Shown here piece after piece: positions 41,934 through 52,565 of a DNA stretch of 64,000 nucleotides (the stretch's first letter is position 1; each line of letters starts with the position of its first letter). The position numbers and the translations under genes are program-made. Below the pieces are notes generated by a model. The model was not told where the DNA came from and did not search any database. It worked only from the letters and a program-made list of their open reading frames with translations. Origin of the DNA: Symbiodinium natans (lineage: Eukaryota; Sar; Dinophyceae; Suessiales; Symbiodiniaceae); the NCBI GenBank assembly GCA_905221605.1, contig CAJNDS010002803.1, forward strand, positions 1 through 64,000, read 5' to 3'.

Positions 41934-42830
41934 TGGATTTGCAGATTTTCGGGCTTCGCGGGTTTTCGGATGCGCGACAGTTGTACTCAGAGCATCGCAT
42001 ATGGAAAAGATTCATTTCGAGCAATTGATTTTTTCAAAAATTCAAAACCCTATTGATTTTTGATGCTTTCAACATTTTCAATCGAAGCCATGATGGCGCG
42101 GTCTTCTGTTTCGCTTGATTTCTTAATACGCTTTCGCTTGATTTTATCATTGCTTTCTCCATTGATTTTGAATGCCTTTCCCTATTTATTTTCTATTGAT
42201 TTTCATGTAATGGTTTTTCTGTTGATTTTGAAAAGGGCTCGGCTCTACATTTGCTCTAAGGGGGACCTGTATATAGCAAAGCAAAACACATATACACACA
42301 TTTATGTATAGCACGCATGCATACATGTGTGTATATGTGTATATATGTGTATATATGTATATTTCTATATATATATATATATATACGTATCATGTACGGG
42401 GTTGGACATGCAGATTAGGATGGTTGGAATCCAGGGAGTTCAAGCTATTTGGGTTAATAGAGTTTATACCTTAGCACTAGGCTTAGGTTTTACCCGGTTT
42501 AAGGTTTCCAGGTTCAGGCTACGGGGCTAGGGTTTAGGGTGGGACAGTTGCGGTTCAGGGCATGGGCTCTTAACGTCAGCGTGTTAGTTTCTCCCAAGGT
42601 TAGAGCTTAGGGCCCAGGGTTGGCATGCTTTTTGTTTGAGTTTATGTTTTCCTGTTGGGCTCAAGGCTTCTCTGTGTTGCAGGCCTAGAGTATTGGAATC
42701 GTCAGTTGATTTTTATCTGAGGTTTGTCTGGGGTTTGGGGGTTAGCGTTTTCATCAGAGATGTGCCAGAAGGGTTTAGTGTCGTGAAGTGCGATCTTGCT
42801 GGTCGTATGTAGAGGCAACTAATGGTCTCC
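41934..42830. other. A/T-rich non-genic DNA with TTGATTTTC motifs and TATA/TG microsatellite
   Basis: The flanking minisatellite resumes to ~41990. TATTGATTTTCAT-like words recur at 42020-42230, as they do at 44580-44760 on the other side of the minisatellites. 42290-42390 is a (TATG)/(TA) microsatellite, and 42520-42560 has degenerate TTTAGGG words. No gene is seen. Confidence 0.7.
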
Positions 42831-42837
42831 TCACGGC

Positions 42838-43060
42838 TGTCCCCTTATATGCCTTACATTCTAGGTTTTGCTTATCGGGTGCCATGTAAGCCTTATGTTC
42901 CCGGTTCTGCTTATCGGGAATCAATCCCTGATATTCCAGGTTTTGCTTGTCGGGGGGTCAATGCCTTGTGTTGCTCATCGCGTTCGGGGGGTCAATGCCT
43001 CATGTTCCAGGTTTTGTTTATCGGGGGTCAATGCCTTACGCTCCAGGTTTTAGGGTAAGA
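42838..43060 (+). repeat. Minisatellite array, forward orientation
   Basis: About six units of ~37-40 bp with the core CCAGGTTTTGCTTATCGGGG followed by GTCAATGCCTTA. It faces a longer array of the same unit in the opposite orientation at 43300-43945. Confidence 0.85.
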
Positions 43061-43204
43061 ATGGACATAGTGTTCGTGAGAAGCAAAACCTTGTCTACAT
43101 GACCCCCCCGATTCACGAAAAACCTGGAATATGACAGCAGATAACAGCAGGGGTACAGGTAGTGTAACTGTCAACTGTACATACTCATGTTACCTACCGA
43201 CTTA

Positions 43205-43215
43205 TTTGGCTCAAG
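43205..43215 (+). other. Second possible spliced-leader relic
   Basis: It is the same 11-mer, TTTGGCTCAAG, as at 8497, here preceded by A. It lies between the two inverted minisatellite arrays with no gene behind it, which argues for chance or an old fragment. Confidence 0.15.
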
Positions 43216-43299
43216 ATAAAAGAGGACTCCTTCTGTGCTTGGGGGTTTTCTTGTCTTAGAGCTGCTATAAGCACGGTATTCCTGATTCAAAGAATCTTT

Positions 43300-43945
43300 T
43301 TGATGACAAGCAAAACTTGGAATATATATGGCATTGACAACGATCAGCAGAACCTGGAACGTAAGGCATGACCCCCCCGATAAGCAAAACCTGGAATATG
43401 AGGCATTGACCCCCCGATAAGCAAAACCTGGAACGTATATAAAGCGTCGCCCGATAAGCAAAACTTGGAAGAATAAGGCATAGACCCCCCGACAAGCAAA
43501 GCCTCGAATATAAGGCATTGAGCCCGATAAACAAAACCTGGAACGTAAGGCACTGACCCCCCGATAAGCAAAACCTGGAACGTATATAAAGCGTCGCGCG
43601 ATAAGCAACACTTGGAAGAATAAGGCATTGACCCCCCGACAAGCAAAACCTCGAATATAAGGCATTGAGCCCGACAAACAAAACCTGGAACGTAAGGCAT
43701 TAACCCCCCGATAAGCAGAACCTGGAGTATATGGCATTGACCCCCTGAAAAACAAAACCTGAAGCGTAAAGCATTGATCCCCCGATAAGCAAAACTTGGA
43801 AGATAAGGCATTGACCCTCCGACAAGCAAAACCTCGAATATAAGGCATTGACCCCGATAAGCAAAACCAGGAACGTAGGGCATTGACCCCCCAATAAGCA
43901 GAACCTGGAATATAAGGCATTGACCCTTCGATAAGCAGGGTTGGA
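43300..43945 (-). repeat. Minisatellite array, reverse orientation
   Basis: Some 16-17 units of ~38 bp read on the plus strand as CCCCCCGATAAGCAAAACCTGG plus AATATAAGGCATTGA, the reverse complement of the array at 42838-43060. Higher-order structure is visible: a block with AACGTATATAAAGCGTCGC occurs twice (near 43432 and 43569). All minus-strand frames through it are repeat artefacts. Confidence 0.85.
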
Positions 43946-43987
43946 AAGCCCGCGAGCCGAAAGCGAAAACAAAGCAAACGGAACGAA

Positions 43988-44440
43988 TATAACATGAAAG
44001 AACATGAATGAACATGAAAGAACATGAAAGAACATGAAAGAACATGAAAGAACATGAAAGAACATGAAAGAACATGAAAGAACATGAAAGAACATGAAAG
44101 AACATGAAAGAACATGAAAGAACATGAAAGAACATGAAAGAACATGAAAGAACATGAAAGAGCATGAAAGAACATGAAAGAACATGAAAGAACATGAAAG
44201 AACATGAAAGAACATGAAAGAACATGAAAGAACATGAAAGAACATGAAAGAACATGAAAGAACATGAAGGAACATGAAGGAACATGAAGGAACATGAAGA
44301 TCCATGAAGGAACATGAAGGAACATGAAGGAACATGAAGGAACATGAAGGAATGTGAAGGAATATGAAGGAATATGAAGGAATATGAAGGAATATGAAGG
44401 ACCATGAAAGACCATGAAGGACCATGAAGGACCATGAAGA
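43988..44440. repeat. 10-bp tandem repeat (AACATGAAAG), about 45 units
   Basis: 27 or so near-identical AACATGAAAG units come first, then AACATGAAGG, then AATATGAAGG, then ACCATGAAGG, in order along the array. The period equals about one helical turn. It leaves all minus-strand frames open, which explains the long Phe/Ser/His-rich frames of 261-426 codons there. Confidence 0.95.
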
Positions 44441-44459
44441 TGTGTGTACATACAGTTTA

Positions 44460-44880
44460 TCTACACATAGAAAGCACATATACATATATATATATGTATA
44501 TTTGTATATGTATACACATATACATGTGTATATATATATATATATGTATATAGAAACATATGTATGTGTACATGTGTATGTTTCTCGATTGATTTCTCGA
44601 TTGTTTTTTTGAATGGTTCTCTATTGATTTTCATGACGGTTTCTCTATTGATTTTCATGACCCGTTTCTATTGATTTTGAACAATACTTGTTTCTATTGA
44701 TTTTCACTCAAAACGCTTGATTTTTGCAATTTTTCAAAACCCCATTGATTTGCGAAGAAAATCAATCTGATGTTCTGGGAAGAGAGGACAAGCGGCAAGG
44801 CAAAGGTACAAACATTTATTATATATATATATATATACAAATATATATATATATATATATATATATGCGTTCCTTTCCTT
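44460..44880. repeat. TA/TATG microsatellites and TTGATTTTCA repeats
   Basis: 44478-44580 and 44818-44866 are (TA)n-type. Between them TTTCTCTATTGATTTTCATGA is repeated two to three times with variants. No gene. Confidence 0.85.
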
Positions 44881-44991
44881 TCGTTCCACTCTCTATTGTT
44901 TATAGCTCCTTTTGCTCGTCATCAGGATTAAGAAATGGGCCCCCATCAAAGTAACTTAGCTGATGAAGCCAAATTCGGTTTAGTCAGTTCC

Positions 44992-45018
44992 ATGGGTCGG
45001 GAGACCGACCCATTTTTT
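44992..45018 (+). terminator. Perfect hairpin with GAGA tetraloop and T-run
   Basis: A nine-base stem ATGGGTCGG/CCGACCCAT closes a GAGA (GNRA-type) loop and is followed directly by T's. It has the form of a simple terminator or a small structured RNA end, but no transcript is identified next to it. Confidence 0.35.
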
Positions 45019-47019
45019 CGACAGTTTACCGATGATTTGTAAACATGGTCTTTTTGTAAGCTGCTCTGTGTGTGTGTGTGTGTGTGCATGTGCAAATGAA
45101 AAATCAGTTGCGCGCCCGTGTTGTGTATGGGCCAGAAGCAGTCCTGGAAGCTTTCATTGGGCTCGGCTTTGCCAAGTCTGCCCTCAAGTTGCCATCTTTT
45201 GAGGGCCTATGCAGAACGCGTTCTCGGCGCCCGTTCGCCTCTGGCGACTGTCAGCGACCCAGGGCTTCACATGGACAGTGCTGTGTTCATCATGTCGGGA
45301 CACCTTCCGCGAAAGGCGAAAATTCCTTCGTCGCCGGTTGTTCCTCCGATCTTACGGGATCATCTGGTGAGTTGCGGGTTCATTGAGCTGAAAGGCTCAG
45401 CACTCGCAGGGACCGATGATCACATTCCGCAACGAGTGGAAATGGCTTCATACCTGGCAAGCATCTAGATCGAGAGCGGAAGTGGTGAGTCCCTGTGTCC
45501 CCAAGAGAGACCCTAGCACGTGTGCGGAAACAAAAGATCACTCGCTGAGTTCTTGACAGTCTTACCTCGTATTTTATGTAAACGAGTAATGCAGGCTTGC
45601 GCGCACAACAAGTGGCATAAGCGCCGTAGAGTCCGTAGAGTCAAGATCCGATCTTGGAGACCCCGGCCCATTTTTTCCTCCCACCCCTACACGCGGCCGA
45701 ACGAAGCAAACGGCAGGACATGTTGTTTCAAGGAGTCGCACGGTTTCCGTTAAGCTTGACTTCCAAGAAAAGCTTGATTTCGCTCCAGACCCTTAGCAGA
45801 CTTAAACCTCATGAACCCATGAACCGCGTACGCCCCGAACCCTCAAGTTGGATTCGACTTTGGCTCAATTTCTTCACGATTGCAAGTTCTTGAAGTTGAT
45901 TTATGGATATGATGTCTGGGCCGACGTGATTTTCTTTAAACGCCGCAAAGGCAAGGCTCCGTCTAGTCTGTTTGGTTGCTCTAGCACCCAGGAACCAAGA
46001 AGCATGTGCTGTCCAAGAAGCTAGAGTTGCTGCCGATACCAGTGGCGGTAGTCTTGGAGGGCCTGTTGCTCATCCGAGCTCCGCGACACAGTCGAAGTTT
46101 AGGTTGCGGCTACATGGTCCGCATCTCTGCGTGTGTGTGCCTCGCAACTTTCTTAGCCTCCCATGTTTTCTTAAGCCAAGCAGCTGGCACAGCAAGGAAA
46201 TCTAAAAAAACACATCCGAGTGCTTTGAGGGGGGTGAGTAGTCAGACTTGGAGAACACAAGACATTCTATGCCAGTTACAGCCCAAAACCCTGGAACCCT
46301 TTTTGGGGCGCATTTGGGACCGCAGAAGGGCCAAGGTGGGCTCCGCGGGCTAAGATGTCTGAAGGCGCTGAGAAGCCGAGCCGTCTGCAGCTTGGCTCAT
46401 CAGCCACATTGGCCAGCCCCAAATTCAGGCTTCCAAGCTGCAAAGGCACGCCATGGGTTTAGTCCGCCTCACCAGTGATAGTTTTTCATCTCCTGAGTGA
46501 TGTGAAGCTACTCGGGTTCATCCCGTTTCGACAGTCAGTCCTGGCAAGGTCATGCCGAGGCAGGCGCCTTTGCAGCTGCAGCGTTCTGCAGAGCTTGATC
46601 AACTCACAGCTTGACAGTGTGACAGCTTGACAGTTAGGTCTTGGAGAGCTTTCCTTCGAAATGCACTAGGCCGGCTTGGGATTCGCGTGGCGAGCATGTG
46701 CGAAGAACGTGGTAGAACGTGTGAATGTGTTCTTGAGACTTGCTTTTGGAGGCCTTTGGATTGCACATGGCCTCTGCAAGGCCGGCTCGATGCGTAGCTC
46801 ACGGAGCTACACACGCGTGATATCCCCCCATCTCTCACATGGGTCCAAGACGTTGCACACGTCCCAGAAAGCCTCAGCCATCCAGGGCGGACAAGCTTCT
46901 TTTTTGTTTGTTCGCGCCCCGCTTTCATGCAGGTTCGCATTCCTTCGGTTTTTTCCCCACCTTCGACGTGGGGTTGTTAGATGTTAACCTCAACTCTTCC
47001 CCTCGCCCGGAACCAACCC
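45019..47019. other. No recognised gene
   Basis: Several plus-strand frames of 70-116 codons (45072, 45118, 46006, 46839) overlap each other and show no motif. 45072-45386 has a coding-like middle (YGPEAVLEAFIGLGFAKSAL). 46590-46640 is a small ACAGCTTGACAGTGTG duplication. I cannot assign function. Confidence 0.4.
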
Positions 47020-47205
47020 CAGAGACTCCTGGAGTGCTCAACCACAGAGACTCCCTGAGTGCCCAACCCAGAACTCTATGGAGTGCCCATCCCCAGCGGT
47101 TCCCGGGAGTGCCCAACCCCAGAGTCTCCCAAGAGTGCCCAGCCCCAGAGACTCCCAGGAGTGCCCATCCCCAGAGACTCCTTGGAGTGCCCAACCCCAA
47201 TTGCA
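47020..47205. repeat. ~30-bp tandem repeat, six to seven units
   Basis: Units follow CCCCAGAGACTCCCnGGAGTGCCCAAC with small variations. Plus and minus frames through it are open (PQRFPGVPNP-like and GVGHSWGLW-like) because of the repeat. Confidence 0.9.
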
Positions 47206-47329
47206 AGCAAAAACTAAGAAAGCATATTTGAATCAATGTGTCTTTGTTTGAACATCTTATTTGCGCCCTTTCCTTTTAAAAAGGAGCAAGGTGGGGATGT
47301 TCGAAGTAAATTGTTTTTCTTGAGCTCAT

Positions 47330-49160
47330 GTGCCATGCGTGCAGGAAGCCGCTGCGACTTCGACGACTAGTCCCACTCCCTTTTGCAACTCGGCTGTCAT
47401 GGAGGTTTTATGAGATTGTCATGCCTCATCGAGTCGACTTCCCGAAAATCCGTATTGGCGAAAGTTGGAATTGCACCATTCTGCGTTCAGAAAGTTCTCG
47501 AAATGCAGCATCGCATGTGAGGACAGCGATTTGCGATAGGCCCAGGTAACAAGGCTCCACTGGGAAACGTGACGGTTCCCCAAGACATGATGACTGAATA
47601 TGCCTGGGATTGGGATCCGGTGGCGAACGATTTTGAAGTGCCGGGTGATTTTGAAATTATGTTCGAAAGACATTAGTCTGATGGCTTCTACCAGAAATTT
47701 CGTCTTATGGCTCCTACCAGCCGATTTTGAGAGATGTCCACGGAGAGAAACCCACCAGGGTGGTTCAGCGAGGTCTATCAAGGTGTCAAAAGCCACTGCC
47801 GTCAGGAGCTCAAACTGGTTCGACGCTGTCGTTTCTCTCTATGTCTTGGCCCAGGTGCTATGCTGACGTGTCCTTCGGGCATGATCCTGAAACGTGACAG
47901 TATGTGGTCTCCTGTCTGCATATGTCGGGGAATCGAGTGGTTCCCGAGACGCAACTGTCGCAACATTCTTTGTGCCTGCCACGCGCCATTCTCAGGAGCG
48001 TGAGAAGTACCGACGAAAATGACTGCTGCACGGCCGCTGCAGACGGCGTGGCAGACGTTGGTGTGTGACATGGCGTGGTGAGACACGGGCCTCATTTGGC
48101 CTTGTTAGTTGTCTGTGGCATGACGAGCACGCGCAATGTGATGTGGGCCTTACTTAGGCGAAGTGCTGGATGGGTGGATGGCAATGAAGCTATTTTCTTC
48201 GCAAACGGCGTCAACATCCACTCTGGGCTCTTTGACTGAGAAGCGTGTCATTGAAAATCTGTCATGGGGCTTCCATATGCCCGTACCAAACCGGGACTCT
48301 ACTGTAGCAGTACGGTGGTATCCATGCCTGCAATGCGTTCGAGAATTGAGTGTATTTGGGCCGGGGTGGCGTCATATAAACATCATGAAGCCTGGTTGCT
48401 ATTGAGGCCAGGTCGCGGATTGACTGTGGTCACCGTGCAGCCGGATGGAACCCTCATCGATTCAGAAGCTTGTCTTGAAGCAGTGTGGAGCACATGGACC
48501 CATGCAGACATCCGAACCATGGCCAAGGCAACCTTTGACACCATGAAAGCCGGTTCTGATGCGCTGGCCGTGCACATCAATAACATTGCGGATGGGACTA
48601 TGGTTTTGATCGGGGCGCTTGATGAGGTGGGAATCTATGCACAGATGGATCGCGGAAGTAGTGAAAGACATGTTGCCTGACATGGAGGCTTCAATCAATC
48701 TTACAGACACGGCGAAAACGGCGATCAAAACCTGCGGAGCAACTATGATCGACAGCAAAGCGCTCAGCAACGAGGGGCAGTAGCTCTACTTGTAGACAGT
48801 GTAGCCAGTTCGTTGTTCTGCCTAGCATCTGCCATGCAAATATCGGAGGTCTGTCATTCAGAGCCGGCTACGCGCTGGTCGGCATCAAGGGAGGACCAGC
48901 CTTGGCCGAAGACCTCAAGAAGACCACGGAAGGATACGCCGTGGCCGTCGGACTTCTGGGACAGACGGAGGCGTCACAGTCGTCACACCAGCGAATGGGG
49001 CATTCAGGGGAATTGAGCGTGCAAACCACAGCCAGTTCTTGGGTCAAGCACATGCAGACGGTGCACAGGTCATGGATTTCCAGAAAAGAAGAGTACTGGC
49101 GTTAAGTACCAGTCAGTGGCATCGTGTTCCCGCTGGCACCTTAAACTGCCAAACCTAAAG
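47330..49160 (+). pseudogene. ILEI/FAM3-domain gene, tandem copy A
   Basis: Exon-like blocks: 47340-47400 (TSTTSPTPFCNSA), ~47850-47920 (CYADVSFGHDPET then UGA), and the ILEI-type domain: GLTVVTVQPDGTLIDSE ending at 48467, a GC-AG intron 48468-48527, then ATFDTMKAGSDALAV, DGTMVLIGALDE, a gap, INLTDTAKTAIKTCGATMID and YALVGIKGG-like sequence in a shifted frame near 48880. The UGA stands where copy C has UGC (Cys). ILEI/FAM3 domains are secreted or Golgi carbohydrate-binding modules in known proteins. The frame is broken after KALSN near 48770, so this copy is probably dead. Confidence 0.65.
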
Positions 49161-50035
49161 CTGTACCCGCTACCAGTACAAAAGCACGATGAGGGCACAG
49201 TGTAGAAGGGCACATCTCATTGAGCAAACATTCCACTGAACCACAACTTTCTGAATCTCTTCCTCCTTTTCTTCCTGCGCCTCGATGCCACCAGCAACCG
49301 TGAACGCCCATGCATGGGAATTTGTGCGTGACTACAGTTGCCGCCCCCCAATTCCATCAACCGTCATCACATAGACAGTAATGCTTATAATATATACATA
49401 CATAACCATACCTGGACTTCAATGGGTTAGCTCTACGGCCGGCCCACCCACTTCCTTTGGTTTGCCGGGTGCAGTTCTCCATCGTTCAGCTGTTTCTTCT
49501 GTTTTTGGGGCTCTGGTTCCCGATCAAATGGGCGTGGTGTTATGGCCCTGACAGAGCACGTGGATAGCGTGGACAGTTCCAAAGCCAATTGCGAGAAAGG
49601 CTACGGGTCCAAGTTGGCTGATCATTTCCAAAATTTTCCAAAGTATACTTCATTGTGAACGGGCCCCGTGGCCTTTCTATGTATGAGCTCCAAGTTTCAA
49701 CTCGCCTGCAAATGGAGGTTTGTTAAATTACATTCCTATTTCAGTGAAACAGTGAAATTATCCCAGCTGTGCGACTCAACCCCCAGTCGGTCGAAAGTTT
49801 GAGAGTTTCTAGTGAATTCAGATGCAACATTCGACATCAGACCATGATCCTCGCACGAAAGCAAGTTAAACGTGATCATGCCCATAACGGCAGCATGCTG
49901 GAGCTTGCTTCCCCAGAGCGAGACAGCCGGACGTAGCCCCAGCCGCCATTGCCAAGTCCATAATTCTTGTCTTCGGGCGAACGCAGGGAAATCCCCTGAG
50001 CAACTGCAGATGACTTTGCATCGTCATTTGCCGCA
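49161..50035. other. Spacer between ILEI copies A and B
   Basis: No gene seen. 49390-49410 is a short TA-rich stretch. The right end (49872-50035) already resembles the start of the next copy. Confidence 0.4.
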
Positions 50036-51002
50036 TGTGCCATGCGTGCAGGCCGTCGCGAATACGACGACCGGTCTCAGCCCCTTCTGCAACTCGGCTT
50101 TCGTGAAGGGTCTGATGAAGCTCAAATGGGCCTCATCGAGTCGAGCTCTGTTCTTCTCAGTACGTGTCGGTTGCAGGCGGGGATGCCTGCGGCGAACCGC
50201 AAAGATACACATGAAATATCATGAAATCGTGTACAAGGCTTTGAAATCTATACCAGACGCCTTTGACGAAGCCTGGGACAGAATGCACGCAGAAAAGGGA
50301 GTTGGCTTGCGAAAGTTGGAACTGCACCATCCGGCGTCGGCGTTTCAGAAGTTCTGGTAATGCAGCATTTCTTTTGACGCTGGTCACTAGCAATCTGCGA
50401 AAGACAAGTTTCTGAGATCTTTGGGACATGCAAAGTTCGGTTTTCACCTAACAAGGCTCCAGGCGGGTCGGTTTACCAAGAGAATGATGAGTGATGATTG
50501 AATCTTCTTGTGAGTGGAGTCTGGTGGCGAATTTCCGAATGGTTTGGAAGTGCTTGGATGCCAGCTTGATCTTGAAAGGTTCGAAAGACATTCGTCTCTC
50601 ACCAGGGTTCAGCGAGGTCTATCAAGGTGTCAAAAGCCACTGCCGTCAGGAGCGCAAACTGTCTGGGAAAGGATTTGGCTCAATTGGTTGGACGCTGTCG
50701 TTTCTCTCTGTGTCTTGGCCCAGGTGCCATGCTGACGTGTCCTTCGGGCTTGATCCTGAAACGTGACAGTATGTGGTCTCCTGTCTGCATGTTGGCGAGT
50801 CGCATGGTTCCTAAGAATGTTGCAACATTCTTTCTGCCTGCCACTTGCCAGATGTATTCTCAGGAGCGTAAAAAGTACCGACGAAGATGACTGCTGCGCA
50901 ACCTCTGCGGAAGGTATGGCAGATGTTGGTGTGTGACATGACTTGGTGAGACACAAGCACGCAGTCCTTTTGTTGTGTGACACCATGACGTGGGTCCTCT
51001 AC

Positions 51003-51103
51003 ACCCTAAACCCTAAACCCTAAACCCTAAACCCTAAACCCTAAACCCTAAACCCTAAACCCTAAACCCTAAACCCTAAACCTAAACCCTAAACCCTAAA
51101 CCC
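51003..51103 (-). repeat. Interstitial telomeric repeat, CCCTAAA orientation
   Basis: About 14 CCCTAAA units, one lacking a C. Compared with ILEI copy A, they are inserted between GTGGGnCC and TTACTTAGGCG. Confidence 0.95.
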
Positions 51104-51210
51104 TTACTTAGGCGAAGTGCTGGATGGGTGGATGGCAATGAAGCCATTTTCTTCGCAAACGGCGCGACCATCCACTCTGGGCTCTTTGCCTGAGAAGCGT
51201 GCCGTGGTGG

Positions 51211-51247
51211 TTTAGGGTTTAGGGTTTAGGGTTTAGGGTTTAGGGTT
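51211..51247 (+). repeat. Interstitial telomeric repeat, TTTAGGG orientation
   Basis: Five TTTAGGG units opposite in orientation to those at 51003. They replace about 135 bases that copy A has between GAGAAGCGTG and AACATCATGAAGCC. Confidence 0.95.
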
Positions 51248-52063
51248 AACATCATGAAGCCTGGTTGCTATCGAGGCTAGGTCGCGGATTGACTGTGGTC
51301 ACCGTGCGGCCGGATGGAACCCTCATAGATTCAGAAGCTTGTCTTGAGACAGAGTTCTCCGGGAGCAGTGTGGAGCACATGGACCCATGCAGACATCCGA
51401 ACCATGGCCAAGGCAACGTTTGACACCATGAAAGCCGGTTCTGATGCGCTGGCCGTGCACATCAATAACATTGCGGATGGGACTATGGTTTTGATCGGGG
51501 CGCTTGATGAGGCGGGAATCTATGCACAGATGGATCGCGGAAGTAGTGAAAGACATGTTGCCTGACATGGAGGCTTCAATCAATCTTACAGACACGGCGA
51601 AAACGGCGATCAAAACCTGCGGAGCAACTATGATCGACAGCAAAGCCCTCAGCAACGCGCTGCAGTAGCTGTACCTGTAGACAGGGTATCCAGTTCGTTG
51701 TTCTGCCTAGCATCTGCCATGCAAATGTCGGAGGTCTGTCATTCAGAGCCGGCTACGCGCTGGTCGGCATCAAGGGAGGGGCAGCCTTGGCCGAAGACCT
51801 CAAGAAGACCACGGAAGGATACGCCGTGGCCGTCGGATTTCTTGGACAGACGGAGGCGTCACAGTCGTCACACCAGCCGAATCGGGCACTCAGAGGGGAG
51901 TTGAGTGTGGAAACCAGAGTCTCTTGGGCATCTCCTGAAAAGAAAAGTGCTGGTCTTGAGTACCTGAGCCCAGTCATTGGCATCGTGTTCCCGCCGGCAC
52001 CTTCAAGACTGCCAAGCCTAAAGCTGTACTCGCTACTAGTACACTCCGAGCTTCACCTCAAGA

Positions 52064-52064
<1 letters not shown>

Positions 52065-52094
<30 letters not shown>

Positions 52095-52138
52095 TGTATG
52101 TATGTATGTATGTATGTATGTATGTATGTATATGTATG

Positions 52139-52169
<31 letters not shown>

Positions 52170-52170
52170 T
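52065..52170. repeat. (TATG)n, (TA)n and (TG)n microsatellite
   Basis: About 17 TATG units are followed by TA and TG dinucleotides. The Met-Tyr-Val-Cys frames across it are artefacts. Confidence 0.95.
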
Positions 52171-52565
52171 TGCGGTCTTGACGAGGGGCATTTGGCTGCT
52201 CCCGTTTGTATCTTTCTTTTTGTGTTTTTCTATTCCTGCTACTTCTTGTGCTAGTTTTTCTGCTGCGGTTTCTGTTTCTTCTGGTGCGCAATTTTCTGCT
52301 CCTGCTTCTGCTAATTCTGGTGCTCCCTCTTTCTGCTCCCCGTGGGTTGCCGAGGGCTCATGCGGTTGGCATTCCTGGGCCTTTGTGATTTTAACAAAAG
52401 CTTGATTCACATGCTACTATGAAGTGTTACCTAGGGCTTGAGGGGGGGCATCCTAATACATCTCGTTGGTTCATGCTCCACTTAGGGGAGCTACTGAAAC
52501 CAACAACATAAGATTAAGACGACTTGTGTGGTGATCTTCACACTATGAGTTGCATTCGCGCCCAT

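Larger units (their letters stand above)
50036..52040 (+). pseudogene. ILEI/FAM3-domain gene, tandem copy B, with telomeric patches
   Basis: Same order as copy A: 50039-50100 (VPCVQAVANTTTGLSPFCNS), 50725-50770 (CHADVSFGLDPET then the same UGA), GLTVVTVRPDGTLIDSE ending at 51336, a GC-AG intron 51337-51412, ATFDTMKAGSDALAV, DGTMVLIGALDEA, INLTDTAKTAIKTCGATMID and GYALVGIKGGAALAEDLKK near 51750-51800. CCCTAAA repeats (51003-51103) and TTTAGGG repeats (51211-51247) interrupt it. The shared UGA implies that A and B derive from one already damaged copy, or that this block is read in another frame. Confidence 0.65.

Noticed and set aside
43171-44485. Three overlapping minus-strand frames of 261-426 codons rich in Phe, Ser, His and Leu
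   Set aside because: They are open only because a 10-bp and a ~38-bp repeat lack stops in any minus-strand frame. All three frames are open at once.
46839-47236. Frames on both strands through the 30-bp repeat (PQR/VPNP and GVGHSWGLW types)
   Set aside because: Repeat artefacts; both strands are open across the same units.
52036-52254. Met-Tyr-Val-Cys and Ile-His-Thr-Tyr repeat frames
   Set aside because: Direct translation of a TATG microsatellite.
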